Shown: in pieces, positions 50,601 to 59,292 of the stretch
Layout of the letters: each line of letters begins with the position of its first letter
Position numbering within the stretch: the first letter of the stretch is position 1
From: Hydrogenophilaceae bacterium
GTDB taxonomy: Bacteria; Pseudomonadota; Gammaproteobacteria; Burkholderiales; Thiobacillaceae
DNA length: 64,000 bases
Direction: 5' to 3'
Assembly (NCBI GenBank): GCA_024709485.1
Contig: JANJWO010000018.1
Location: 1 to 64,000 of the forward strand
Notes under the pieces: generated by a model
The model's database searches: none
The model's input: only the letters and a program-made list of their open reading frames with translations
Told to the model about the DNA's origin: nothing
Program-made: the position numbers and the translations under genes

Positions 50601-50660
50601 CAGGGGCTTTTGTTCTGCACGCCCGCCCCCATCGAGGAATGGGCGCGGCTTTTGAAATAA
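47619..50660 (+). CDS. membrane PAS-GGDEF-EAL cyclic-di-GMP protein
   Basis: A protein of about 1013 residues. An N-terminal membrane part has about nine helices (1-320). Two PAS domains follow (about 340-455, ending DITERERA, and 460-575, ending DITERKQ). The GGDEF domain (about 590-750) has RLGGDEF, and the EAL domain (about 765-1010) has EALLRW, DDFGTGYSSL and the EGVET loop. Both active sites look intact, so it could make and degrade c-di-GMP. The start is GTG 47619, with GAGGGGGG upstream; TTG 47613 is an alternative. Confidence 0.9.
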   Translation: MTNDRRSGRFSAPLFVLALGAAGIAAGVPGAILARDAGTARLFDNLHWTAGMLAAAVLGWLALRSAQPDSVRSLRWIATGLTAYAAGQLIWGAQMLAGYHRFPSPSDLFYLWLGPCVAAGLLLEAFRLADRLQRKPLLFDVAILTIAVSTLVLALYLPRRGDLAWLPLTVMAAYPISLLAAASIGLIAVPTLRLKLSWRYWLFLASLTVTGVCWMAWNALALEGARLDGLWFNGLFSISALGMGFATLGWQIERSTDPRWERWCEGMLRLLPLMAVVTASMAVILSGVHGGASAEVAAVVDFGALVVIILSMIRQGMLLRDYDELKAVSRKLEVSEHQKSLILQAVPDLVWFKDVSGAYQMCNPAFERFFGAPESEIVGKTDFDFVEAELARFFREHDQAAMAAGTTLRNEEWVTFASDGHRVLLETAKTPLRDRDGKVLGVLGIARDITERERANQRLTLVDFALNHVKESAYLADEEGRFHYVNDEACRVMGYDREELLKLRVIDVDSDTTQPEQWRASWEQIKTRKTVIFESRHKAFDGKVFPVEINANYFEFGGRPYVLGLVRDITERKQVEERIRVLAYYDVLTRLPNRRMLMDRLAHALSASARSGEYGALMILDLDHFKTLNDTQGHDVGDQLLVEVARRLTSCVRQEDSVCRLGGDEFVVMLEGLGADERHTASQVELIAEKVRSALNQPYLLNIPGGRFHSTTSIGLTLFRGEAASVDLLLKQADVALYQAKDAGRNLVRFFNPAMQAAIESRMALEAALRLALERGEFRLHYQSQIDHEGALIGAEALLRWLPPGREPVLPIEFIPLAEDTGLILPIGKWVLATACAQLKAWEADPRTRQLKMSVNVSARQFHQPDFVDSVRRHIEASGIDPARLKLELTESVVLESIDAVVSRMQQLADLGVSFCLDDFGTGYSSLSYLKRLPLDQVKIDRSFVRDVPDDPNDAAIVLAILAMSRSLGLQVVAEGVETAAQHAFLLRHGCTAYQGLLFCTPAPIEEWARLLK

Positions 50661-50744
50661 CCGCCGCGGCTGCGGGCCGCGCCATTGCCGCTCCCGCAAC
50701 CTTGGCCATAATGAAACCAGGAGCCGTCGCTCGGGACCCCCATC

Positions 50745-51473
50745 ATGCTGCCCTTGACCCACACCCTGCCGGTGCAGATGCTGCCGCAGCCGGACGAGAC
50801 CACCTGCGGCCCGACCTGCCTGCATGCGGTGTACCGCTACTGGGGCCGGGACGAGGCGCTGGCGCGCGTCATCGGGCGCACGCGCAAGCTCGGCGACGGC
50901 GGCGGCACCTTTGCCGTGTTCCTCGCCTGCGATGCGCTGCGCCAGGGCTTCGCGGCGACGATCTACACCTACAACGTGACGGTGTTCGACCCCACCTGGT
51001 TTCTGCCCGGCGTGGACATCGCCGGGAAACTGCGCCGGCAGGCCGCGGCCAAGCACGACGACTCGCGCCTGCAGCACGCCACCGAGGGCTACCTGGAATT
51101 TTTGAGCCTGGGCGGGCGGCTGCGCTTCACCGACCTGTCGCGCACCCTGATCCGCGGCCTATTGCGCCGCAACCTGCCCATCCTCAGCGGCCTCAGCTCC
51201 ACCTATCTTTACCGCACGGCGCGCGAATACGGGCCCGACGACACTCCCGACGACGTGCGCGGCAAGCCGGGCGGGCATTTCGTGGTGCTGGCGGGCTACG
51301 ACCGCAAGCGCCGCCAGGTGCTGATCGCCGACCCCTACGGCCCCCACCCCTACGGCGAAAGCCGCGAGTACTGGATCAACATCGACCGCGTGCTTAACGC
51401 GGTGCTGCTCGGCATCGTCACCCACGACGCCAACCTGCTGGTGATCCATCCGCCCAAGATAGGGAACCGCTGA
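50745..51473 (+). CDS. C39-like cysteine peptidase
   Basis: A 242-residue papain-like protein with catalytic Cys21 in ETTCGPTCLHAVYRYWG, His in GGHFVVLAGYD and Asp in IADPYG, the triad of C39 and related bacterial peptidases. There is no signal peptide or ABC domain. It is the first of four rightward genes, 11 bp before an ATP-grasp ligase, followed by a GCS2 ligase and an N-formylglutamate amidohydrolase. This neighbourhood suggests it trims or transfers a small glutamyl peptide made by its neighbours, rather than a bacteriocin leader. Confidence 0.82.
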   Translation: MLPLTHTLPVQMLPQPDETTCGPTCLHAVYRYWGRDEALARVIGRTRKLGDGGGTFAVFLACDALRQGFAATIYTYNVTVFDPTWFLPGVDIAGKLRRQAAAKHDDSRLQHATEGYLEFLSLGGRLRFTDLSRTLIRGLLRRNLPILSGLSSTYLYRTAREYGPDDTPDDVRGKPGGHFVVLAGYDRKRRQVLIADPYGPHPYGESREYWINIDRVLNAVLLGIVTHDANLLVIHPPKIGNR

Positions 51474-51484
51474 AGGAGCCCTCC

Positions 51485-52957
51485 ATGAGCACGCTCATCG
51501 TCGTCGACAACCCGAAAGACTGGCCGCTCGCCATCCCCGGCGTGGCCGTGGTGTCGGCGCGCGCCTATCTCACCGATCCCGCATATGGCGAGGACCACGC
51601 GGCCAAGGTGTTCAACCTGTGCAAGTCCTACCGCTACCAGAGCCTGGGCTATTACGTGTCGCTCCTGGCCGAGGCGCGCAAGCACAGGCCGCTGCCGCGG
51701 GTCGGCACCCTGGAGGAACTGCAAAGCCGCAACCTGGTGCGGCTTTTGACCGAGGATCTGGACGAGCCGATCCAGAAGCTGCTGGCGCCGATCAAGTCGG
51801 ACAGCTTCGAGCTGAGCATCTACTTCGGGCGCAACGTGGCGAGCCGCTACGACGCGCTCAGCCGAAAACTGTTCGGCCTGCTGCAGGCGCCGCTGCTGCG
51901 CGTCGCCTTCGAGCGCAAACGGGAGCGCTGGCGCATCCGCGGCGTGCGCGCCATCGCGGCCAGCGACATCCCGCCCGCGCACCGCGCATTCGCGGTGGAG
52001 GCGGCCACGGACTATTTTTCCGGGCGCGCGAAGCCGGCGCGCAAGCACCAGCCGCCGCGCTTCTTCCTCGCCATCCTGCACGACCCGGCCAACCCCGAGC
52101 CGCCGTCGAATGCACGCGCGATGCAGAAATTCCAGAAGGCGGCGGAGGCTTTGGGCATGCACGTGGACTTCATCACCCCGGCCGACATCAACCGCCTGCC
52201 GGAGTTCGACGCCCTCTTCATCCGCGACACCACCTACGCCAACCACTACACCTGGCGCTTCTCGCGCCGCGCCGCGGCCGAGGGCCTGGTGGTGATCGAC
52301 GACCCCGACTCCATCCTCAGGTGCAACAACAAGGTCTACCTGGCCGAGCTGCTGGCGCGGCATCATCTGCCCGCGCCGAAAACGCTGGTGGTGCACAAGG
52401 GCAACGTCGCCGACATCATTCCGAATTTGGGCCTGCCCTGCGTGCTGAAGCAGCCGGACAGCTCCTTCTCGCGCGGCGTGGTGAAGGTGGAGACGGCGGC
52501 CGAGCTCGCGCCCAAGGTCGGGGCGCTGCTCAATGAATCCGACCTCGTCATCGCCCAGGAATGGCTGCCCTCGGCGTTCGACTGGCGCGTGGGCGTCCTC
52601 GACCGGCGCGTGCTGTTCGTGGCCAAGTACCTGTTCCCCAAGGGCCACTGGCAGATCATCCGCCGCGATGCCGAGCGCGGCACCTATGAAGAAGGCCCCA
52701 CGCAGGCGGTGGCGGTGAGCGAGGCGCCGGCGAAAGTGGTGCGAACCGCGCTCAAGGCCGCCAATCTCATCGGCGACGGCCTCTACGGCGTGGACCTGAA
52801 GCAGATCGGCAGCCGCTGCTGCATCATCGAGATCAACGACAACCCCAACATCGACGCCGGCAACGAGGACGGCGTGCTGAAGGACGCGCTCTACCGCGAA
52901 ATCATGGGCGTGTTCCGGCAGCGCATCGAGGCGCGCAAGCGGGGGAAGGCGGGATGA
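51485..52957 (+). CDS. RimK-like ATP-grasp ligase with RLAN domain
   Basis: The 490-residue product has an N-terminal RimK-like-associated (RLAN) domain (about 1-150, STLIVVDNPKDWPL, KVFNLCKSYRYQSLGYYVSLLAEAR) and a C-terminal ATP-grasp ligase (about 215-485) with NNKVYLAELLARHHLPAPKT, CVLKQPDSSFSRGV and metal-binding EINDNPNID. ATP-grasp enzymes of this type join amino acids to a carboxylate, often glutamate to a peptide or protein. The substrate is not shown. The start has GAAGGAGCC upstream. Confidence 0.88.
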   Translation: MSTLIVVDNPKDWPLAIPGVAVVSARAYLTDPAYGEDHAAKVFNLCKSYRYQSLGYYVSLLAEARKHRPLPRVGTLEELQSRNLVRLLTEDLDEPIQKLLAPIKSDSFELSIYFGRNVASRYDALSRKLFGLLQAPLLRVAFERKRERWRIRGVRAIAASDIPPAHRAFAVEAATDYFSGRAKPARKHQPPRFFLAILHDPANPEPPSNARAMQKFQKAAEALGMHVDFITPADINRLPEFDALFIRDTTYANHYTWRFSRRAAAEGLVVIDDPDSILRCNNKVYLAELLARHHLPAPKTLVVHKGNVADIIPNLGLPCVLKQPDSSFSRGVVKVETAAELAPKVGALLNESDLVIAQEWLPSAFDWRVGVLDRRVLFVAKYLFPKGHWQIIRRDAERGTYEEGPTQAVAVSEAPAKVVRTALKAANLIGDGLYGVDLKQIGSRCCIIEINDNPNIDAGNEDGVLKDALYREIMGVFRQRIEARKRGKAG

Positions 52958-53134
52958 AGCCTGGAACATCTGTCACACAAAGGAAACACAGCGCTATCAG
53001 AGGCAACAGCGGAACACGGAGGTTGGCTTGATTTTCTCTGTTCCCTCTGCTTCCCCTGTGTCGATGAGTTGCCTCCGCGAACTCTGCGGTGGAGATTTTT
53101 TCGATCGGCCGTGCGGCTCAAGGCGGGTTTCGGG

Positions 53135-54355
53135 ATGAGCGCCCCGCCCCTCTCCGCCTTTGCCGGCTACGGCATCGAGCTGGAATACATGATCGTCGAT
53201 CGCGAGACCTTGTCGGTGCGGCCGATCGCCGACCGCCTGCTGGGGAAAGGCGGCGAAACGCCGCGCGGGCATTACGCCTGGTCCAACGAAGTGGCGCTGC
53301 ACCAGATCGAGCTGAAGAACGCGCAGCCGGATGCCGCGCTGGCGCCGCTCGCCGCCGACCTACATGCAGAGGTGGCGGCGGTCAATGCGGCACTGGCGCC
53401 CTTGAATGCCTGCCTGATGCCGAGCGCCATGCACCCGTGGATGGACCCCGCCACGGAAACCCGGCTGTGGCCGCATCGGCACGCGGAGATCTACCGCACC
53501 TACGACCGCATCTTCGACTGCCGGCGCCACGGCTGGGCCAATTTGCAGAGCATGCATCTCAACCTGGCGTTCGCGAACGACGCCGAATTCACGCGCCTGC
53601 ATGCGGCAATCCGCCTGCTGCTGCCCATCCTGCCGGCGCTGGCCGCAAGCTCGCCGTTCCAGGACGGCAAGTTCACCGGCCTGCTCGACACCCGCATGCA
53701 AAACTACCGCACCCATCAGATCAAGGTGCCGCGCACCATCGGCGGCGTGATCCCGGATGCCGCCGCCGGCATCGCCGACTACCGGGTGAAGGTGCTGGAG
53801 CGCATGTACCGGGCCATCGCGCCGTTCGATCCGCAAAACCTCCTGCGTCACGAATGGCTCAACGCGCGCGGAGTCATCCCGCGCTTCGAGCGCAACGCCC
53901 TGGAAATCCGCGTGTTCGACATGCAGGAGTGCCCGCGCGCGGATCTCGCCATCGCCGCCGCCGCGAGCGCCGTGCTGAGGGCGCTGTACGAATCGGCAGG
54001 CGAACTGACGCTGGGCACCGGGCGGCTCGCGGCGATATTCCTGAAATGCATCCGCGACGGCGAAGAGGCGCGCATCGACGATGCCGCCTACCTGGCGCGA
54101 CTCGGCTGCCCGGCAGCCCGCGTGTCCGCCGCCGAGCTGTGGCGCTTCCTCATCGAAGCCCATCTGCAGCCCGATCCCGCCTACCCCACCCACTGGCAGC
54201 AGCCGCTGCGAATCATGCTCGAACAAGGCCCGCTGGCGCGGCGCATCCTCAAGGCCGCCGGGCGCGAGCCCGCGCCTGCGCGGCTATGGGGCGTGTACGG
54301 CGAGCTGTGCGGCTGCCTGCGCGAAGGCCGCATGTTCGAGGGCGGACATGGCTAG
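53135..54355 (+). CDS. GCS2-family carboxylate-amine ligase
   Basis: A 406-residue glutamate-cysteine-ligase-like enzyme: FAGYGIELEYMIVDRETLSVRPIAD, QSMHLNLAF and RNALEIRVFDMQECPRADLA are family motifs of the glutamine-synthetase-fold ligases. It would form an amide on a glutamyl substrate. The start MSAPPLS is favoured since conserved sequence begins just after. It is separated from the ATP-grasp gene by 177 bp with an imperfect palindrome and overlaps the next gene by 8 bp. Confidence 0.88.
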   Translation: MSAPPLSAFAGYGIELEYMIVDRETLSVRPIADRLLGKGGETPRGHYAWSNEVALHQIELKNAQPDAALAPLAADLHAEVAAVNAALAPLNACLMPSAMHPWMDPATETRLWPHRHAEIYRTYDRIFDCRRHGWANLQSMHLNLAFANDAEFTRLHAAIRLLLPILPALAASSPFQDGKFTGLLDTRMQNYRTHQIKVPRTIGGVIPDAAAGIADYRVKVLERMYRAIAPFDPQNLLRHEWLNARGVIPRFERNALEIRVFDMQECPRADLAIAAAASAVLRALYESAGELTLGTGRLAAIFLKCIRDGEEARIDDAAYLARLGCPAARVSAAELWRFLIEAHLQPDPAYPTHWQQPLRIMLEQGPLARRILKAAGREPAPARLWGVYGELCGCLREGRMFEGGHG

Positions 54356-55040
54356 CCTGCTCGTCAGCTGCGAGCATGGCGGCAACCGGATTCCCGCGCG
54401 CTACCGGCCCTTGTTCAAGGGCCGCGATGCGCTGCTGCAAAGTCATCGCGGCCAGGACGCCGGCGCGCTCGTCATGGCCGAGGAACTGGCCGCGGCCTTC
54501 GCAGCACCGCTTTTCGTGTCCTCCACGAGCCGGCTGCTCGTCGACCTCAACCGCTCCCCTGGCCATCCGCGGCTCTATTCCGAGATCACGCGCGCCGCGG
54601 CCCAAGCGCTGCGGCGCGAGATGCTGGAACTGCACTACCTGCCCTACCGCAGCCGGGTCGAGGCCGCCATCGCGCAGGAAATCACCCGGGGGCGGCGCGT
54701 CGTGCACATTTCCTCGCACAGCTTCACGCCGGTTTTGGACGGCAAGGCGCGCAACGCCGACATCGGCCTGCTTTATGATCCGGCGCGGCCCGACGAACTG
54801 GCGCTGTGCCTGCGCTGGCAGGCTGCGCTGAAGGCGCTGGCGCCGCATCTGCGGGTGCGCCGCAACTACCCTTATCGCGGCACCTCGGACGGCTTTACGG
54901 CCTGGCTGCGCCAGCGTTTCGCGCAAGGGGATTACGCCGGCGTCGAACTGGAGATCAACCAGCAGCGGGTCGGCGACAAGGCCTGGCCGGCGCTGCGCCG
55001 CCTGGTGATCGCTGCGCTGCGGCAGGCGCTGGCCGCCTAG
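54348..55040 (+). CDS. N-formylglutamate amidohydrolase family protein
   Basis: The 230-residue product has SCEHGGNRIP, GQDAGALVMAEELA, STSRLLVDLNRS, ISSHSFTPVLDG and GVELEINQ, the zinc-amidohydrolase signature of the N-formylglutamate amidohydrolase family. No histidine-utilisation genes are near, so its role is likely hydrolysis of an amide in a glutamyl metabolite made by this cluster. The ATG overlaps the end of the GCS2 gene. Confidence 0.88.
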   Translation: MASLLVSCEHGGNRIPARYRPLFKGRDALLQSHRGQDAGALVMAEELAAAFAAPLFVSSTSRLLVDLNRSPGHPRLYSEITRAAAQALRREMLELHYLPYRSRVEAAIAQEITRGRRVVHISSHSFTPVLDGKARNADIGLLYDPARPDELALCLRWQAALKALAPHLRVRRNYPYRGTSDGFTAWLRQRFAQGDYAGVELEINQQRVGDKAWPALRRLVIAALRQALAA

Positions 55041-55091
55041 ACGCGAACCGCGCAGGGCGCGGCAGTCCAGCCCGACAAGGCGCGGCCATGT

Positions 55092-57668
55092 TCAGCTGGA
55101 TCGCCGCGCGGCGGCGCGCCGGGTCGCGGTCCCCGCCTGCCTGCGGTAGAACGCGGCTTTCGCGGCCTCGGTCGCGGCGATGTAGGCGGCGACGACGGCC
55201 AGCATGGCGGCGAACAGATGCCAGGGCAGCGGCACGAAATCGAAAATCTCCGCCAGCGGCGAGAAATAAGGGATGCCCAGGGTGAGCAGGGCGACCGCGA
55301 GCGTGGTCCACAGCAGCAGGCCGCTGGCGCGGCTCTGGAACATGGGGCGGCGCGTGCGCAGCGCCAGCACCACCGCGAGTTCGGTGAGCAGCGAGACCGC
55401 GAACCAGGCGGTCTGGAAGGTCGCCTCGCCGGCATCGAAGACCTCGAGCAGCAGGGCGAAGGTCAGCAGGTCGAAGACGGAGCTGACCAGCCCGAACACG
55501 ATCATGAAGCGCCGCACTTCGCGCATGTCCCAGCGCTGCACGCGCTCGATGGCGGCGGCGTCGACGTTGTCGGTGGAAATGGCGACCGACGGCAGATCGG
55601 ACAGGAAATTGTTGAGCAGGATCTGCTTGGCGGCCAGCGGCAGGAAGGGCAAGAGCGGCGTCATCAGCGCCATGCTCATCATGTTGCCGAAGTTGGCGCT
55701 GGTGGTGATGCAGATGTACTTCATGGTGTTGGCGAAGGTGCGCCGCCCCTCCTCGACGCCGCCGCGCAGCACGTCGAGGCTCGGCCTGAGCAGCACGATG
55801 TCGGCGCTTTCGCGCGCCACGTCGACGGCCTGGTCGACCGAGATGCCGACGTCGGCGACATGCAGCGCGGGGGCGTCGTTGATGCCGTCGCCGATGTAGC
55901 CGACGGCATGGCCGCTGCGCTGCAGCGCGCGCACGATGCGCTCTTTCTGCTGCGGGTCGACCTCGACGAAAAGGTCGGTCTCGCCGGCCCGCTGCCACAG
56001 CGCCTCATCGCGCAGGGCGGCGATTTCCGCGCCGGTGAGCAGGGCCTTGGGGTCGAGCCCGACCGCCCGGGCGACGTGCATCGCCACAAAGCGGTTGTCG
56101 CCGCTGATGACCTTGATGGAGACGCCAAGCCGGGCGAGGTGATGGATGGCCTTGCCGGCATCGGGCTTGGGCGGGTCGAAGAACAGCAGGCAGCCGGCGA
56201 AAGTCATGCCCGCCTCGTCCGCGCGGCCGTAATGCGGGCGCGCGGCGGGCACGCGCCGGGTCGCCAGCGCCAGCACGCGAAAGCCCTCGCTTCCCTTGGC
56301 GCGGTAAAACGCCTCCAGGCGCAGGCGCGCGGCCGCGTCCAGCGGCTGTTCCGCGCCGTCGACGAGCATGCCGCTGCAGATGTCCAGCACGCTGGAGAAC
56401 GCGCCCTTGGTGATGATGAGGTGGCCGGGCGCGCCGGTTTCTTCCACCACGATGGTGAGGCGCTTGCGGAGGAAGTCGTAGGGAATCTCGTCGATCTTGG
56501 CAAACCCCGCGGTGTCGAGCTTTTGCGCCTTGCCCGCGGCGACGATGGCGGCGTCGAGCGGATTGTCGATGCCGGTTTCGAAGGCCGCATTGAGATGGGC
56601 GAGCTGCAGCACCCGCGTCGATTCCGTTGCTTGCGCGTCGACCGCGCCATCGAGCACCAGCACGCCTTCGGTGAGGGTGCCGGTCTTGTCGGTGCAGAGG
56701 ATGTCCATGCTGCCGAGGTTCTCGATGGCTTCGGGGCGGCGCACGATGACGCCGCGGCGGGCCATGGCGCGTGCGCCGTGCGACAGGGTCACGCGCAGGA
56801 TCGCCGGCAGCAGCTCGGGCGACAGCCCGACGGCGAGCGCCACCGCGAACAGCAGCGACTCGATCACCGGCCGCCCGAGGAACTGGTTGGTGGCGAGCAC
56901 GAACAGCACGGTGAAAATCATCACGCGCACCAGCAGGTAGCCGAACTGGCGGATGCCGCGCGCGAAATCGGTTTCCTGCGGCTGGCGCCTGAGCCTTTCG
57001 GCCACCGCGCCAAAGGCGGTGTCGCGCCCGGTGCGCAGGATGAGCACGCTGGCGGTGCCGCTTTGCACCGAGGTGCCGAGGAAGACGCAGTTGCTGCGCC
57101 CGGCGAGCGGGGTCGAAGGCGGCAGCACCCCCGGCTGCTTCTCGACCGGGAAGGATTCGCCGGTGAGGCTCGCCTCCGCCACCAGGAAGTCTTTGGCTTC
57201 GAGCACGACGCCGTCGGCGGGCACCAGATTGCCGGCGGCGAGCAGCACCACGTCGCCCGGCACGATGGCGGACGCCGGCAGGGTTTCGCTGGCGCCGTCG
57301 CGCAGCGCCCTGGCCTTCAGCGCCAATCGGCGGCGCAGCTTGGCCACCGCCAGCGAGGCGCGGTATTCCTGGGCGAAGCCGAGCAGCGCGCTGCCGAGGA
57401 TGATGGCGAGGATGATCGCGGCATCGACCCAGGATTGCAGCGCGAGCGAGACCACGGCGCCGAACACCAGCACCAGCACCAGGGGGCTGGCGAACTGGCG
57501 CAGCAAAATCCTGATGCCGGCGCCCTGGGCTTGCGCCTCGACCGCATTGGGGCCGTAGCGATCCAGACGCCGCGCGGCTTCCGCCGAGGCCAGCCCCTGG
57601 GCGCTGCTGCCCGCAACGGCGAGCAGCTCCGCGGCGGGGCGGCTCCAGTATTCGGCTGGCGCGGCGAT
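55092..57668 (-). CDS. mgtA: MgtA-like P-type magnesium ATPase
   Basis: A transporter of about 858 residues. The cation-ATPase N-terminal domain (EYWSRPAAELLAVAG...AARRLDRYGPN), phosphorylation motif DKTGTLTEG, VISGDN, hinge GDGINDAPAL and the C-terminal membrane block ending FQTAWFAVSLLTE place it with MgtA/MgtB Mg2+ importers. The conserved N-terminus runs upstream of the first ordinary start (TTG 57506). An in-frame ATC at 57668 has GGAGG at ideal distance but is not a normal initiator; CTG 57692 is another option. An in-frame stop lies about 40 bases above. Confidence 0.85.
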   Translation of the reverse strand: MAAPAEYWSRPAAELLAVAGSSAQGLASAEAARRLDRYGPNAVEAQAQGAGIRILLRQFASPLVLVLVFGAVVSLALQSWVDAAIILAIILGSALLGFAQEYRASLAVAKLRRRLALKARALRDGASETLPASAIVPGDVVLLAAGNLVPADGVVLEAKDFLVAEASLTGESFPVEKQPGVLPPSTPLAGRSNCVFLGTSVQSGTASVLILRTGRDTAFGAVAERLRRQPQETDFARGIRQFGYLLVRVMIFTVLFVLATNQFLGRPVIESLLFAVALAVGLSPELLPAILRVTLSHGARAMARRGVIVRRPEAIENLGSMDILCTDKTGTLTEGVLVLDGAVDAQATESTRVLQLAHLNAAFETGIDNPLDAAIVAAGKAQKLDTAGFAKIDEIPYDFLRKRLTIVVEETGAPGHLIITKGAFSSVLDICSGMLVDGAEQPLDAAARLRLEAFYRAKGSEGFRVLALATRRVPAARPHYGRADEAGMTFAGCLLFFDPPKPDAGKAIHHLARLGVSIKVISGDNRFVAMHVARAVGLDPKALLTGAEIAALRDEALWQRAGETDLFVEVDPQQKERIVRALQRSGHAVGYIGDGINDAPALHVADVGISVDQAVDVARESADIVLLRPSLDVLRGGVEEGRRTFANTMKYICITTSANFGNMMSMALMTPLLPFLPLAAKQILLNNFLSDLPSVAISTDNVDAAAIERVQRWDMREVRRFMIVFGLVSSVFDLLTFALLLEVFDAGEATFQTAWFAVSLLTELAVVLALRTRRPMFQSRASGLLLWTTLAVALLTLGIPYFSPLAEIFDFVPLPWHLFAAMLAVVAAYIAATEAAKAAFYRRQAGTATRRAAARRSS

Positions 57669-57707
57669 GGCGGCCTCCGCTCTCGAGATCAGGGCGTGCC
57701 GTACACG

Positions 57708-57926
57708 CTAGGGTCCGCCGGCCAGCCTGACCAGGGTGGCATGGCAGTCGAGCGGCGGCGCGCTCTGGCCGAGGCGCTGGATGCGCCCGACCTCGTTCTC
57801 GTACCAGCCGTTGTGCATCTCGTTGGGATGGGCTTCGTAGGCCCACCAGGTGCCGTCGGCGTCCTGGGCGAGGAACGCGGCCCAGGCCGGGATTTCATGT
57901 TTCGGCCAGGGCAGCGCGCCGCTCAT
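57708..57926 (-). CDS. small protein downstream of cfa, 72 aa
   Basis: The frame starts MSGALPWPKHEIPAWAAFLAQ, with DADGTWWAYEAHPNEMHNGWYENEVGR following. It is soluble and rich in Trp, with no known domain. Its ATG overlaps the stop of the cyclopropane synthase gene, so the two are co-expressed. Function unknown. Confidence 0.7.
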   Translation of the reverse strand: MSGALPWPKHEIPAWAAFLAQDADGTWWAYEAHPNEMHNGWYENEVGRIQRLGQSAPPLDCHATLVRLAGGP

Positions 57927-59128
57927 TTCGCGCCGTACATGTAGTTGCGCGCATACGGGTAGTTGGGCTGTTCGCCGGCCACGGCCTTGCCGGCCAGCAC
58001 CTGCCACAGTTCCAGCCAGCCGTTGTCGAAGGCATAGGCGGAGCCGGCCATGTAGATGCGCCAGATGCGGTATTTGCGTTCGCCGATGAGTTGGCGCGCC
58101 TTGTCGCTGTGGGATTCGAGACGGGCGACCCACTCCCACAAAGTGCGGCCGTAGTGCGGGCGCAGATTCTCCGCGTCCAGGCATTCCAGTCCGCCGGCGG
58201 TGGCGTGGTGCAGCACTTCGGAGGCGTGCGGCAGCTCGCCGCCGGGGAAGACGTAATCGTCGACGAACTCGGAAATGCCGCTGCCCAGGCCCTGCGAGGC
58301 CAGCGCGGCGGCGGTGATGCCGTGGTTCAGCACCAGGCCGCCGGGCTTGAGGAGATCGTGGATCTTGCCGAAGTAGGCGGTGAGCTGCTTGCGCCCGACG
58401 TGCTCGAACATGCCGACCGAGGCGATTTTATCGAAGGTGCTCGACTCGGGCACGTCGCGGTAGTCCGTGAGGCGCGCCTCCACGCGGCCTTCGAGGCCGC
58501 GCCGTTTGATCTCGGCCTGGACATGCTCGTGCTGGTTCTCTGAAAGGGTGATGCCGACGGCGTTGACGCCGTAGTGCTCGGCCGCCCACAGGATGAGGCC
58601 GCCCCAGCCGCAGCCGATGTCGAGGAAGCGCTCGCCGGGTTTCAGCGCGAGCTTTCTGCAGATGTGATCGAGCTTGGCTTCCTGCGCCTGTTCCAGGCTC
58701 ATGTCGGCGTCGCGGAAATAGGCGCAGGAATACACGCGCCGCGCATCCAGCCACAGGCCGTAGAACTCGTTGGAGACGTCGTAGTGGTACTGGATGTTCT
58801 TGCGGTCGCGGCTGCGGGTGTGGCGCCACCATTTCCAGGATTCCGAGCCCTTCCTGTCGCGGCAGGCGTCGCCCTCGCACAGGCGGTCGCCGAGGGCGAG
58901 GATGTCGCGCGGGTGGCCGTGGATGTCGAGGCCGCCTTCGACATAGGCGCGCGCCAGCTTGCCGAGCGAGGGATGGATGAGGGATTTGACGAGCTTTGGT
59001 TCGTTGACCTTGAGCCTGACCTTGGGCGCGGACGGGTCGCCCGCCTCCAGCCCGTTCCACAGCGTGACATGAACCGGCAGGCCTTCGATGCGCGCCTGCA
59101 GCTGCTTGGTGAAAACCGACTCCAGCAT
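57923..59128 (-). CDS. cfa: cyclopropane-fatty-acyl-phospholipid synthase
   Basis: A 401-residue enzyme that adds a methylene bridge from SAM across lipid double bonds. The N-terminal lipid-binding part (about 1-110) precedes a methyltransferase with FLDIGCGWGGLILWAAEHYG and SVGMFEHVGRKQL. YHYDVSNEFYGLWLD is the typical substrate-site entry. Start ATG has GGGGGA upstream. Acid or stationary-phase membrane adaptation is the usual role. Confidence 0.95.
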   Translation of the reverse strand: MLESVFTKQLQARIEGLPVHVTLWNGLEAGDPSAPKVRLKVNEPKLVKSLIHPSLGKLARAYVEGGLDIHGHPRDILALGDRLCEGDACRDRKGSESWKWWRHTRSRDRKNIQYHYDVSNEFYGLWLDARRVYSCAYFRDADMSLEQAQEAKLDHICRKLALKPGERFLDIGCGWGGLILWAAEHYGVNAVGITLSENQHEHVQAEIKRRGLEGRVEARLTDYRDVPESSTFDKIASVGMFEHVGRKQLTAYFGKIHDLLKPGGLVLNHGITAAALASQGLGSGISEFVDDYVFPGGELPHASEVLHHATAGGLECLDAENLRPHYGRTLWEWVARLESHSDKARQLIGERKYRIWRIYMAGSAYAFDNGWLELWQVLAGKAVAGEQPNYPYARNYMYGAK

Positions 59129-59292
59129 GTGCTTCCCCCTATTGCTCTGACCGGTCTTCGCCGGCCGTCATGCCGGGCGCAGCATTGCACCGTCAACCCG
59201 GCCCTAGGTTACTCGCCCACTACTGCCATCAAGTTTTTTTAGTATAGGTACTTCTCCGCGGTGGCGCCAAGCGCGGCAGCCTTGGCGCCTGC

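Noticed and set aside
47463-51077. Minus-strand open frame of about 1200 codons
   Set aside because: Antisense to the GGDEF/EAL and C39 genes with intact catalytic motifs.
55218-57944. Plus-strand open frame of about 900 codons
   Set aside because: Antisense to the P-type ATPase; repetitive His/Gln/Gly-rich product typical of a shadow frame.
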